From Chloracidobacterium sp. (lineage in GTDB: Bacteria > Acidobacteriota > Blastocatellia > Pyrinomonadales > Pyrinomonadaceae), in contig JADJWP010000002.1 of the NCBI GenBank assembly GCA_016716305.1, forward strand, positions 1,486,501 through 1,550,500: a DNA stretch of 64,000 bases, in the 5' to 3' direction. The translations under genes and the position numbers were made by a program. The notes below the pieces were generated by a model. It did no database searches. It was given only the letters and a program-made list of their open reading frames with translations, and was not told the origin of the DNA. Shown piece after piece: positions 36,016 to 44,493 of this stretch. The first letter of the stretch is position 1, and every line of letters begins with the position of its first letter.

Positions 36016-36164
36016 TTAGCGTGAATTCGTCCCGATTTGCGACTTCGGGCGCTTAACCGATCGCGAAACAGCTGATATCGATGTCTATCTCACCCTCGAA
36101 ATCCCATGACGCCCCACGTTCAGCGCAGTGGTTGGAAAGTCCTCCTATCATTCGCCTTGCTTGA

Positions 36165-36173
36165 TGCTATAAT
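36165..36173 (+). promoter_or_regulatory. extended -10 promoter upstream of a secreted protein gene
   Basis: TGC-TATAAT is a consensus extended -10 element 75 bp before the start at 36248; no good -35 is present, which such promoters can do without. The 170 bp between this gene and the DUF5131-related gene hold nothing else recognisable. Confidence 0.5.
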
Positions 36174-36247
36174 GAGAGCGTCGCTGATTGAGTCGAACTA
36201 AGAACTTTGGGGTTTACAGTGCTTATAGACGCGGAGGAGTACGACGA

Positions 36248-36793
36248 ATGAGAAAAGTGATCCTGGTCGCCGCGATGATGTTAATGGCGTCGGCGGTCGT
36301 TGGGCAGGAGAACGAGCCTGAGTATATCGGTGAGGTAGGCGTGCTGAAGACTGACGGTACTTTCGCTAAGTTAGACAAGGAAATCGGCGACCTCACTTCC
36401 GGCTTTTCGTGGTCCGCAAACTCCGCTCGTGCCTTCTGGCTGGAAGTTGCCGGAGGCAAGGCGAAAAGCAGGTTCCCGCTAGGTTCACCGCTACAACTAG
36501 TAGTTCGAGCCGTTGATAATAATTCAGATCCGCTGACGATAATCAGCATTTATAGGCTCAAAGCAAAGAAGAAATCGAGGTCAGTTTTGTTAGGTGAAGA
36601 CAATTCCGGCACAATCATGAAAAGTCGGACAAACTCAAAGGATCTGATTAGGTTCACCGGAAAGAAATACGGCGTGTCATCCTACCTTTTGACGCTGACG
36701 GACCTCGCGGCCGGCGAGTATGGGATCGTTGTGGCAAACCCGAATAGCAGGGATTCTAAAAGGGTGGTCGTATCGTGCTTCGCGATCGGTTAA
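36248..36793 (+). CDS. secreted hypothetical protein
   Basis: A 181-residue protein with a signal peptide (MRKVILVAAMMLMASAVVGQ, cleavage after VVG or VGQ). The mature part contains strand-rich segments LQLVVRAVDNNSDPLTIISI and YLLTLTDLAAGEYGIVVANP that suggest a beta-sandwich. No known family recognised. GGAGT precedes the ATG at suitable distance; upstream in-frame codons from 36188 are not supported. It stands alone in the accessory island. Confidence 0.7.
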   Translation: MRKVILVAAMMLMASAVVGQENEPEYIGEVGVLKTDGTFAKLDKEIGDLTSGFSWSANSARAFWLEVAGGKAKSRFPLGSPLQLVVRAVDNNSDPLTIISIYRLKAKKKSRSVLLGEDNSGTIMKSRTNSKDLIRFTGKKYGVSSYLLTLTDLAAGEYGIVVANPNSRDSKRVVVSCFAIG

Positions 36794-37132
36794 TGAGCAC
36801 GGCGGGTTCACGAATGCGATGCGGAGATATGAGTCGAATTTGCGAACCCTCCGATATTGAGCAACCGCAAAATGGTTTCCGCCTCGCGATTTCGTCAGTT
36901 CAGACAGTATTAGAGTGATAGAATAGCACAACTGGAGGTTCGACTTCATTCGTCCCATACTTCGAGGGTAGACATCAGTCGGAAAGATGGATCCGTGCGG
37001 TTGGAGGCGTCTGATAATTCCACTCGTTCGACAATTGCGGCTTTGTGTCGGATGAATCGAGGGGTTTGAAATAGCTCTTTACATAACGAAAGTCAAGAAA
37101 ATTGAATATGTACAAAAAGATTGAGGTGTGGG
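36794..37132. other. 338-bp intergenic region, no gene seen
   Basis: Only short frames. A TAGAAT at about 36919 could be a -10 element. Nothing else stands out. Confidence 0.4.
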
Positions 37133-37351
37133 ATGCCGAAAGGATCGTTTATATGTAAGAACTGCAAACGCGATTATAAAGCGAGCGGCGTGATTTGGAG
37201 CTCCGAAAAGTATAAATGCTTAAGGCATGGAGAGATTTGTGTCAGATGTGTTCGAACAAAATTTCTGGGCGGTAAGTTATGCCCGAAATGCGAAAACACG
37301 GTCGTTCAATATGAGTACAATTCGAGTTATGGAAAATGGATGAAGGCGTAG
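37133..37351 (+). CDS. small zinc-ribbon protein
   Basis: A 72-residue protein with eight cysteines/histidines in zinc-binding spacing: FICKNCKRDY, YKCLRHGEICVRC and GKLCPKCENT. Such mini zinc ribbons are protein or nucleic-acid binding modules. GAGGTGTGGG precedes the ATG. It ends 1 bp before the HNH endonuclease gene, so the two are probably co-translated and may function together. Not otherwise recognised. Confidence 0.6.
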   Translation: MPKGSFICKNCKRDYKASGVIWSSEKYKCLRHGEICVRCVRTKFLGGKLCPKCENTVVQYEYNSSYGKWMKA

Positions 37352-37352
37352 T

Positions 37353-37754
37353 ATGGGTCGGTACATATCGAAAGCTGTCAGAGATGAGGTATTTGAAAGA
37401 GATCGTGGCCGTTGCCAACTGTGTGGAAGCACATCCAATCTTGAGTTCGATCACATTACGCCGTTCAGCAAAGGTGCTCCAGCTACGGCCGGAAATCTAC
37501 AGTTGCTTTGCCATCAATGCAACAGAATGAAAAGGGATAAGACGAAGAAGTGTCCTGAATGTTCCTCGTGGATCGCTCACGACGCCGCGTTTTGTCATTC
37601 GTGCGGTCGAATGGTTCCGCATCGGATTCGCAATTCTCCCGTCGTTGATTCCGTATCGAGATGGTCGCTTGCGAATTACGTCGGCCTGCTGATACTCATA
37701 GGCATCGGTCTCTACCTGCTTGCAAGCTGGTTTGTCCCACAGTTTTTCCGGTGA
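37353..37754 (+). CDS. HNH endonuclease fused to a zinc ribbon and a membrane segment
   Basis: A 133-residue protein with three parts. Residues 1-61 are a compact HNH nuclease: C21-x2-C24, LEFDHITPFSKG (D33, H34), N48LQLLCHQCN with C53/C56. Residues 67-84 are a second zinc ribbon, CPECSSWIAHDAAFCHSCG. Residues 106-127 (LANYVGLLILIGIGLYLLAS) are one transmembrane helix near the C-terminus, so the nuclease is tethered to the membrane facing the cytoplasm. This combination is uncommon. Start at 37353, 1 bp after the zinc-ribbon gene. Possible role in defence against incoming DNA is inference only. Confidence 0.82.
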   Translation: MGRYISKAVRDEVFERDRGRCQLCGSTSNLEFDHITPFSKGAPATAGNLQLLCHQCNRMKRDKTKKCPECSSWIAHDAAFCHSCGRMVPHRIRNSPVVDSVSRWSLANYVGLLILIGIGLYLLASWFVPQFFR

Positions 37755-38122
37755 AACCAAAATGCAGGGGAATCAGGGTCAGAGCGGAAATCCAAGTCAA
37801 AATGAGAAGAACGAGGATAGACACAAGATTCGGAGATGATCGAGTACGTCAGTCGACAAGTCGATCTTTTTACTAACGACAACGAATACATCATCGGTAA
37901 TTGCAACTCAATACGTGCTGCAGAAGTCTGAATCAGGAATATGTAGAAAAATACATTTACGTGGTCGGACCAGCGCGACGAGAAAATGAATTCAAGAATA
38001 TTCTGGCGCAACCAACATTCAAGCCGATCGAGAAGCAAGTTCAGTTTTGGAACTACGAAAAGGTTGAGAAGCTCTTCAATGCGGAGCGCGAAACACATGA
38101 CCTCAGAACCCAAATAAACTAG
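37755..38122 (+). pseudogene. fragments of a decayed gene
   Basis: Protein-like stretches are spread over three frames without proper starts: MQGNQGQSGNPSQNEKNEDR (37762 on), MIEYVSRQVDLFTNDNEYII (37837 on) and SLNQEYVEKYIYVVGPARRE followed by KVEKLFNAERETHDLRTQIN (to 38122). They could be one frameshifted gene. The last piece resembles the C-terminal end of a nuclease- or helicase-like protein, but I cannot name it. It lies directly left of the RAYT element. Confidence 0.4.
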
Positions 38123-38156
38123 GTCTTTTTTGGATTCGCTCTGCGGCTCCCCGAAG

Positions 38157-38768
38157 GGCAAATAGCCACGCCGTTGACGGCGTGGTTAGAGTGATAAAAG
38201 ATTTCATAGGGCGTTTTAACGTCCTTACCTCCTCAAACAAAAAGGCAACTATGTCCGACGCTGTCTATTCCGAGATAAATTTCCACATCACCTGGCACAC
38301 GAAGAACAGCTTGCCGATGATTTCGCCACGGATCGAAGAACGGCTGTATCACTATCTAACGCATCGAATTCTGGAAACGCCTGAGGTCCGCCTTCACGCG
38401 ATCGGTGGAATTGAGACACATATTCACGTCGGACTCAGCGCCCCGCCAAATCTGCTGATCTCGGATTACGTGGGAAAATTGAAAGGCTCAAGTTCGCATT
38501 ACATCAATCACGAGGTACAGCCGAAAGCGCTGCAATGGCAACGCGGATACGGCATCGTGACCTTTGGGACTAAAGATCTGCAGTGGGTTGTAGATTACAT
38601 AAACAATCAGAAGGAACATCATCGTCGCAGCACGATACAAGAACGACTGGAACGATTTACCGGCGATGATTCCGGTGATGGCTGAAGCCGAGCAGTGTAA
38701 GGACGTTAAAACGCCCTCTTTAGTGATCCGCAACATCATCCACGCCGTGAACGGCGTGGCTATTTGCC
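38157..38768 (+). mobile_element. RAYT/IS200-like element with terminal hairpins
   Basis: Complete element of 612 bp. Each end has a near-perfect hairpin, CCACGCCGTTGACGGCGTGG (38166-38185) and CCACGCCGTGAACGGCGTGG (38740-38759), preceded/followed by GGCAAATAG or its complement, plus an inner inverted motif AGGGCGTTTTAACGTCCTTA (38208-38228 and, inverted, 38697-38717). The ends are therefore inverted copies of each other around a single transposase gene, as in REP-associated tyrosine transposases. No direct target duplication is seen, as expected for this mechanism. Confidence 0.85.
38251..38685 (+). CDS. REP-associated tyrosine (Y1/HUH) transposase
   Basis: A 144-residue IS200-like transposase. 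The HUH metal motif is GGIETHIHVGLSA (H57, H59) and the nucleophile Tyr is in WVVDYINNQKEHH (Y116, with Q120 and the following His as usual). It cuts and joins single-stranded DNA at hairpins; the hairpins flanking the gene are the probable substrate. ATG 38251 is chosen because conserved sequence begins at VYSEINFHITWHTKNSLPMI; the frame extends upstream into the terminal repeat. All catalytic residues are present, so it may be active. Confidence 0.9.
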   Translation: MSDAVYSEINFHITWHTKNSLPMISPRIEERLYHYLTHRILETPEVRLHAIGGIETHIHVGLSAPPNLLISDYVGKLKGSSSHYINHEVQPKALQWQRGYGIVTFGTKDLQWVVDYINNQKEHHRRSTIQERLERFTGDDSGDG

Positions 38769-38946
38769 GCGAAACGCGGTAAAACGGCTATCGTCGCCTC
38801 CGGGAGCAAGATGGTTGTTTACGCGAGGTCTGGATTCCATTTCGGAATGGGCAGGTCGAGATAGTTGGGCTACAGCCCGACCCGACTCACAAGCCCGGAT
38901 CGATGTCGTTGAAATAAGCCGGGGACGGTATTGCCGGCGTGGTAGA

Positions 38947-39408
38947 ATGTCGGGGATGCGTGAACGGATCTCATCGCAATTGACGGTGTTTCATAAGGTG
39001 ATCACGCCGGTCGTTGCGGCGGTGTTGTCGGCCGCAATGCTTTTGTATCTGGCGTTCGGGGCCGCGACGGTGCCGAAGCTGGTTTTGGCCGGCATCGCTG
39101 TGTTTTCGGCGGCGGTGGTCGCGGCGCTTTTCGTGCTCGGCTCGCGGCTAAAACACGTCAGTTTCGACGGCGAGTCGCTCTACGTCGGAACGGGCGGCCC
39201 GGGCGAGACAAAAATATCTATCGGCGACGCGACGGCCGTAACGCAGAGCCGCTGGTTCAAGCCGTATCCGATCACCATCCGCCTTAAGCCAAACCACCCT
39301 TACGGCGACAAGATAGTCTTCGTCCCGCCGCTGCAGTTCCTTGGTTCGCGAGATCATCCGATCGTTGCCGAGCTCAACGAGGTGATCCGCCGACGCTCGG
39401 CCGCGTGA
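38947..39408 (+). CDS. small membrane protein
   Basis: A 153-residue protein with two adjacent transmembrane helices (about residues 20-40, VVAAVLSAAMLLYLAFGA, and 46-68, LVLAGIAVFSAAVVAALFVL). A ~80-residue cytoplasmic or periplasmic domain follows, with PH-like strands (HVSFDGESLYVGTGGPGETK; YPITIRLKPNHPYGDKIVFV) and ends RRRSAA. The second half resembles bacterial PH-like domains, which is a guess. Start at 38947 or 38956; neither has a good Shine-Dalgarno. It lies right of the RAYT element. Confidence 0.62.
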   Translation: MSGMRERISSQLTVFHKVITPVVAAVLSAAMLLYLAFGAATVPKLVLAGIAVFSAAVVAALFVLGSRLKHVSFDGESLYVGTGGPGETKISIGDATAVTQSRWFKPYPITIRLKPNHPYGDKIVFVPPLQFLGSRDHPIVAELNEVIRRRSAA

Positions 39409-39486
39409 ATCCGCACGGAAATACACGGTGCCGACCCACGCTCACTGTTTTTGCGGAATGCGAAAGCGGCCGATCTTTTGCCCCGC

Positions 39487-39885
39487 CTACGACGATGCCC
39501 TGAAATAGTTACACGAGGCCTCGACCTTTACCTTGTTTCCGAGCTTGGTCGACCGGATAAGCTTGCACTGGGCAAATTCAAGGTCGAAACGAGTGCTTTC
39601 GTTCGAACTGTCGTCCGCGATCCGAAGCCGAAGATCGAGCGAAAAGTCGGTTCCCGGCTTGACCGCGTTGGTGAATGACGGCGGAATGTGCTTGTCGGGC
39701 ACCCAAACGAATTCGAGCGGGAATGGTTTCTTGCCTTTTTCGAAAATGGTGATCAGCGATGAGATGACGCCGGGTTCTACTTTCGTCGTTTCAGTGATCT
39801 TTGTGTGGAGATCGCCCAACGACACTATCTGGATGACCTTGGTGTCGTTCATGTGGGCGTATGCGTACATTCTGTATTTGGCCAT
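39487..39885 (-). CDS. hypothetical protein
   Basis: A 132-residue cytoplasmic protein starting MAKYRMYAYAHMNDTKVIQI and containing KPFPLEFVWVPDKHIPPSFT and FSLDLRLRIADDSSNESTRF, consistent with a beta-rich fold. No family recognised and no signal peptide. The coding assignment is supported by a good Shine-Dalgarno (CAGGAGACGATCAA before the ATG). Convergent with the membrane protein at 38947, divergent from nothing; the next gene to the right is on the same strand, 317 bp away. Confidence 0.65.
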   Translation of the reverse strand: MAKYRMYAYAHMNDTKVIQIVSLGDLHTKITETTKVEPGVISSLITIFEKGKKPFPLEFVWVPDKHIPPSFTNAVKPGTDFSLDLRLRIADDSSNESTRFDLEFAQCKLIRSTKLGNKVKVEASCNYFRASS

Positions 39886-40130
39886 TTGATCGTCTCCTGT
39901 TCATCGGCTCTATGGATCTGCTTATATGCCCCGGCACGTTCATATATTAGACACGCCGCCGCGATCATTTTGCTTAACCCTCCGGAAAGGGCACAAAACT
40001 TGATCGGGCAAGCGTACGGATCAGTGAATCGGATAATTCGGAAGACTTATATATCAGTTTGTTTGGATACGCAACAGAAAGCTTCGTGTCCGCTTGAAAT
40101 ATCTGATGATCGTTGGGATAAAAAGCAGAA

Positions 40131-40168
40131 CGGCTCCGCATATCGAAATGCGAAGCCGCTCATTTTTT
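40131..40168. terminator. terminator hairpin after the M23 gene
   Basis: CGGCTCCGCAT (40131-40141) pairs with ATGCGAAGCCG (40148-40158), 10 of 11 bp, with loop ATCGAA. A T6 run follows on the plus strand (40163-40168) and TTCTGCTTTTT on the minus strand. It lies 35 bp after the M23-peptidase stop. The rest of the 317-bp gap 39886-40202 holds nothing recognisable. Confidence 0.7.
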
Positions 40169-40202
40169 ATGCCTGCAGAACTATGCCGTTAATGACGACA
40201 AC

Positions 40203-42212
40203 TTATCTGACGAACGCATTCGGGATCGGGCGGTCGGTGGCGGCACCGAACGGGATGATCTGCGTGCCCGAGGTCGAGCCGAGCATGAACCACGTCGCCG
40301 ATGACGGCCTGAAGACCGCGGCGTCCGTCTTTCCGTCGCCGTCGTAGTCGCCGGGAACGGGCGTGTCGCCTGCTCCGCCGAACGGGAACGAGTAGAACGA
40401 CCCGTCTTCCGATCTCAGGATGAACCATTCACCGGTCGTCGGCCTGAAGAACGCGGCGTCTGCCTTGCCGTCGCCCGTGTAGTCGCCGACCACAGTCTTG
40501 TCGGTCGATGTCCCGAACTGGAAAGCACGGTTGCCGCCGTCAGACGACCGCAGATACCACCATTCGCCCGGGCCCGGACGAAAGATGCCGATGTCCGACT
40601 TGCCGTCGCCGTCATAGTCGGCCGTCACCGGCAGGTCGCCCGAGGCTCCAAAGGTGATGATCGAGACCCCGAGGTCGGACGAACGCTGGATGTACCATGT
40701 GTTGTTGGTCGAACGGAAGACCGCGACATCGCCCTTGCCGTCGCCGTCGTAGTCCGCCGGGACGGGTGTGTCGCCCGCTCCGCCGAACGGGAACGAATAG
40801 AACGATCCGTCCTCAGATCTCAGGATGAACCACTCGCCCGTGGTCGGACGGAAGAACGCCACATCCGACTTTCCGTCGCCGGTGTAATCGACCGGTGCGA
40901 TCGCGTCGGTAGAGGTGCCAAACTGCAATGCCGGGACCTGTCCGTCAGAGCTTCTCCGATACCACCACTCAGCCGGGCCCGGACGAAAGATACCGACATC
41001 CGTCTTCCCATCACCGTCGAAGTCGAACGGCGGCCCGCCGACCACTGTAAACGGCATCTCATATTGCACCGTTTGGTAGGTTGCTCTGAACTTCCATTGC
41101 CCACCGCGTGCATTTGCGGGAATGGTCCAGCTCCAGAACCAATACGATGCGTTGTAAGTATTTGGGCTTGTATGCTGCCAGTTGCTGTGGGTCGAGCCGT
41201 CCGGCCGGAGCAATGCGAACTGGGTAACATGGCCCGTCGTCTGGTCGCGGTAATAGGCCGAGGTCGTCAACGCATCGCCTCGCTTGAATATCCGCTTCTC
41301 GTTCGTTACCTCAGGCGTCGGGCAGGTCGGGAAAGTAGGCCCTGCCGATCCGGTCATCAGCCGGTTTATCTTCGGAACGCGATATGCTTCCTGCGCGGCC
41401 CACCACGAAGCTGTGTTCATGCTGTTGCACGGACCCGAATAGGGATCTTTAAGCAGGTTGTCGCCGCCATAAAGTTCGAAGTGAAGGTGCGGGCCCGTAG
41501 AACTTCCGGAACTTCCGACAACGCCGAGATACTCGCCTGCGGCAACTGTTGCACCGACCGCCTTTGAGGTTGTCGAGCCGCTCTTCATATGTCCGTACCA
41601 CGCGACCGAATTGTCAGCGTGGCGAACGTAGACCGCGTTCCACTGCCCGCTGCCGATCGCGCAGCTGCGGTCGAAATTGCCATCAGTCTTGGAAATGATC
41701 GTGCCGGGTGCGGATGCAACGATGACGACCTCGTTGTTATCCATCTTGTTCCAGCCGAAGGGCCACGTGAAGATATCGATGCCTTTGTGGTTGTAGCCCG
41801 AGCTTAGGTCGTAAGTTCGGGTTCCGCAGTTGTAATCCTGCAGCTGGTTCGGGAATGCCGCGTTATGATCGACGAAGTTCGAGATGCCGATCACGTTGAA
41901 ATCCAAAACTCCCGGAGCCTTCGCGATAGGCCACGAAAGCGGAACGTCAAGCGGGACTGCCGGAGCAAGCTTGCCTTCTTTTTCGAGCCGGGCAGTGTTT
42001 CGCGCGATCTCGGCCTGGATCAATCTGCGGTCGGCATCGCTGATCTCATCTCTGGGCTGAAATTTGAACTCACCGCCGCCGGCTGGTTCGATGACCTGCA
42101 CCTGATCGTCAGCGACGAGGGCGGTCACCGGACGCGGAAGATCGAGAAAGAACCCGATCGCCAAAAGCCCGATGAGCAACGATAGAACAACACCGATAAA
42201 GTAACGTGACAT
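40203..42212 (-). CDS. secreted M23 metallopeptidase with six FG-GAP repeats
   Basis: A 669-residue exported protein. The signal/anchor is SRYFIGVVLSLLIGLLAIGF (residues 2-21). An M23 (LytM) zinc peptidase domain has NHKGIDIF (H142, D146), WYGHMKSG (H208) and PHLHFELYGG (H242, H244), as in peptidoglycan or elastin-type endopeptidases. From about residue 394 come six repeats of ~45 residues, each opening DxDGDGKxDxxxFRP, an FG-GAP/VCBS calcium-binding propeller. Repeats 1-3 and 4-6 correspond pairwise (blades 2 and 5 are almost identical), showing duplication of a three-blade unit. The last ~35 residues match the neighbour at 42346 nearly exactly. GGAGG precedes the ATG. Confidence 0.92.
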   Translation of the reverse strand: MSRYFIGVVLSLLIGLLAIGFFLDLPRPVTALVADDQVQVIEPAGGGEFKFQPRDEISDADRRLIQAEIARNTARLEKEGKLAPAVPLDVPLSWPIAKAPGVLDFNVIGISNFVDHNAAFPNQLQDYNCGTRTYDLSSGYNHKGIDIFTWPFGWNKMDNNEVVIVASAPGTIISKTDGNFDRSCAIGSGQWNAVYVRHADNSVAWYGHMKSGSTTSKAVGATVAAGEYLGVVGSSGSSTGPHLHFELYGGDNLLKDPYSGPCNSMNTASWWAAQEAYRVPKINRLMTGSAGPTFPTCPTPEVTNEKRIFKRGDALTTSAYYRDQTTGHVTQFALLRPDGSTHSNWQHTSPNTYNASYWFWSWTIPANARGGQWKFRATYQTVQYEMPFTVVGGPPFDFDGDGKTDVGIFRPGPAEWWYRRSSDGQVPALQFGTSTDAIAPVDYTGDGKSDVAFFRPTTGEWFILRSEDGSFYSFPFGGAGDTPVPADYDGDGKGDVAVFRSTNNTWYIQRSSDLGVSIITFGASGDLPVTADYDGDGKSDIGIFRPGPGEWWYLRSSDGGNRAFQFGTSTDKTVVGDYTGDGKADAAFFRPTTGEWFILRSEDGSFYSFPFGGAGDTPVPGDYDGDGKTDAAVFRPSSATWFMLGSTSGTQIIPFGAATDRPIPNAFVR

Positions 42213-42345
42213 TCTTACCTCCTAGCGATGAACACCATTAAGGGAAGTTCCGTGATAAGTAAAGCGGATTATTGATCCTAACCAAGACAAAATAATCTTG
42301 AACGCGCCTTTTGGCTGAAAATAATGAACGACGTCCGCCGGGCAT

Positions 42346-43836
42346 TTACCTTACAAAGGCGTTCGGAATAGGACGGTCAGATGCAATGCCGAACGGTATG
42401 ATCTGAGTGCCCGAGATCGAGCCGAGCATGAACCACGTCGCCGACGATGGGCGAAAGACCGCAGCGTCGGTCGTACCGTCGCCGTCATAGTCGGCCGGCA
42501 CGGGAACGTCGCCCGCCGCCCCGAACGGGAACGAATAGAACGTCGAATTCTCGCTCCGGACAATGAACCATTCGCCGGTCGAGGGACGGAAAAATGCTGC
42601 ATCGGCCATGCCGCCGCCTGAAAAATCGCCGGCAAAGACGAGGTCGCCCGGCGACCCGAATGCAAAGATGATGATCCCGCCGATGCTGCCGCGGATCCAC
42701 CATTCCGAGGTCGACGGTCTGAACACGGCTACGTCAACGATGCCGTCGCCGTCGAAATCGCCCGTCAGCGGACGATCGCCGTTCTGTCCGAACGGGATGA
42801 AGATCGCCGCCAGATCGGACGACCGGATAATGATAAATGTTCCGGTCGTCGGCCTGAAAACCGCAGTATCGGCCTTGCCGTCGCTATCAAAATCGCCTGC
42901 GACCGGAATGTCGCCGACGCTGCCGAACGGGAACGAATAGAACGAGCCGTCATCGCTGCGGAGAATGAACCATTCCGAAACAGATGGACGGAAGAACGCG
43001 ATATCGGCCTTGCCGTCGCCCGTGTAATCGCCGGGAACGACAATGTCGGACGCCGTGCCAAACTGTGCGGCAGCCGCCTGGCCGTCAGAGCTTCGGCGAT
43101 ACCACCATTCACCGACCGCGGGCCTGAAGATCGCAACATCGGCCGCGCCGTCACCGTCAAAATCGAACGACGGGGACGTCTCGACAAAAAAGCTCTGCGT
43201 ATTCGAAAGATCTCCGTTCGAGTTGCGCAGGACGATCCGCCACGTTCCGGAATTTGGCAAGATCAGCCTCACCTGCACCGCGTTGGGCTGGACCGAAACG
43301 ACGTCGGGGCCGCTCACGCCGTAGCCCGAACCGTTCGGACGCGTGATGAGCGCCGTAACGCCCGAAACGAAGCCGCCGCCCGTAAGCGTCACGATCCGCG
43401 GAGTACTTCTTGCGTAAATAGGCGTCGGGGCCAGCTGTGAAATTGTGAGGCAGTTTTGAACCGATACGATGAATGCGCCTGAGACGCCGCCGTCAAGATT
43501 GTGAACACGGAGCGTGTAATTGCCCGACTCGGGAAATTCGGCAAGGACGGTGAAAGAGGCTGCAGATACATTCAAAATACGGTCGCCCTGCAAAACCGCG
43601 GTCCCGCCTCGAGGAAAACCCAAGCTCACATGCAGCCCGGCAGCGAAATTAGACCCTTGAACAATGAGGGGCATCGGCTGATCGTTCGCACACGGCGAGC
43701 CGGGAACGACCGCCGTTATGACAGGCGCATCAAGAAGCAGTGATCCGGGCGCTCTTTGACCCGACACGTCACCTACGAACAAAAGGCTCAGATATATTGC
43801 TCCGGCCGCGGCAAGGCGAAGCAGTCGTCGGATCAT
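42346..43836 (-). CDS. secreted IPT/TIG-like and FG-GAP repeat protein
   Basis: A 496-residue exported protein with signal peptide (residues 1-28). Two IPT/TIG-like immunoglobulin domains (~40-130, PLIVQGSNFAAGLHVSLGFP; ~138-225, RIVTLTGGGFVSGVTALITR) are followed by six FG-GAP/VCBS repeats (~230-496) of the type DFDGDGAADVAIFRPAVGEW. The final repeats and the terminal SDRPIPNAFVR are almost the same as in the M23 protein 133 bp downstream, so the propeller halves are paralogous. No enzymatic domain; probably an adhesin- or scaffold-like surface protein. Same strand as the M23 gene; no terminator between them is evident. Confidence 0.88.
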   Translation of the reverse strand: MIRRLLRLAAAGAIYLSLLFVGDVSGQRAPGSLLLDAPVITAVVPGSPCANDQPMPLIVQGSNFAAGLHVSLGFPRGGTAVLQGDRILNVSAASFTVLAEFPESGNYTLRVHNLDGGVSGAFIVSVQNCLTISQLAPTPIYARSTPRIVTLTGGGFVSGVTALITRPNGSGYGVSGPDVVSVQPNAVQVRLILPNSGTWRIVLRNSNGDLSNTQSFFVETSPSFDFDGDGAADVAIFRPAVGEWWYRRSSDGQAAAAQFGTASDIVVPGDYTGDGKADIAFFRPSVSEWFILRSDDGSFYSFPFGSVGDIPVAGDFDSDGKADTAVFRPTTGTFIIIRSSDLAAIFIPFGQNGDRPLTGDFDGDGIVDVAVFRPSTSEWWIRGSIGGIIIFAFGSPGDLVFAGDFSGGGMADAAFFRPSTGEWFIVRSENSTFYSFPFGAAGDVPVPADYDGDGTTDAAVFRPSSATWFMLGSISGTQIIPFGIASDRPIPNAFVR

Positions 43837-43902
43837 ACCGACAATTTAGCCCAGAAAGGAAAGTATGTCCATCAATTTATAATCATGCGGCCCGGTGGGC
43901 GA

Positions 43903-44493
43903 TCATCTGGCCGATCCGGCGTCGGGCTCGTTCTTCTCTTCGTCTTTCATCAGCCGTGCTACCTGAAAGATATAGTGGATGCCCGAGATCACGGCAAGAA
44001 GTACGACGAAGAGATAGACCGTTGGAAGGTAGAATGTATAACCCGTAACGGCGGCGATCAGGATGAGCGTAACGGCGACGACCTGGACAAAGGTAGAGAG
44101 TTTGCCGAGCCATGACGGCTTGAAGCCGCGAAAACCGGTGATGACATTGATCGCCGCAGCGATCGTGATGATCAGCACGTCGCGGCCGATGACGGCGGCG
44201 GTCACCCAAAAGGGTACCGGCAAGAACCTCACCGGTTCGAGCACGCCGGGCAGAGACAGCACGATGAACGCCGTGGTCATCAGAAGCTTATCGGCGATCG
44301 GGTCTAGGATCGTTCCCAACTCGGATTCCTGCTTGAAACGTCGGGCGACAAAACCGTCGATGCCATCTGAAACGCCCGCGATCACAAAGACCAGTAGTGC
44401 CCAATTGCTGTTGCCGTAAAACAGCAAACTCGCGAAGACCGGTATCAGGGCCATGCGGAGAAACGTGAGGAGATTGGGGATCGTGAGGATCAT
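43903..44493 (-). CDS. pgsA: CDP-diacylglycerol-glycerol-3-phosphate 3-phosphatidyltransferase
   Basis: A 196-residue integral membrane enzyme making phosphatidylglycerophosphate. The CDP-alcohol phosphotransferase motif D-G-x-D-G-x2-A-R-x8-G-x3-D-x3-D is present in SDGIDGFVARRFKQESELGT and ILDPIADK. Hydrophobic segments are spread along the chain (e.g. LLVFVIAGV, LVFVVLLAVIS-like stretches). The ATG at 44493 overlaps the stop of the upstream phosphoesterase gene (ATGA), and homology begins MILTIPNLLTFLRM. The C-terminal KDEEKNEPDAGSAR is a short charged tail. Fourth gene of a GNAT-tyrS-phosphoesterase-pgsA run. Confidence 0.92.
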   Translation of the reverse strand: MILTIPNLLTFLRMALIPVFASLLFYGNSNWALLVFVIAGVSDGIDGFVARRFKQESELGTILDPIADKLLMTTAFIVLSLPGVLEPVRFLPVPFWVTAAVIGRDVLIITIAAAINVITGFRGFKPSWLGKLSTFVQVVAVTLILIAAVTGYTFYLPTVYLFVVLLAVISGIHYIFQVARLMKDEEKNEPDAGSAR

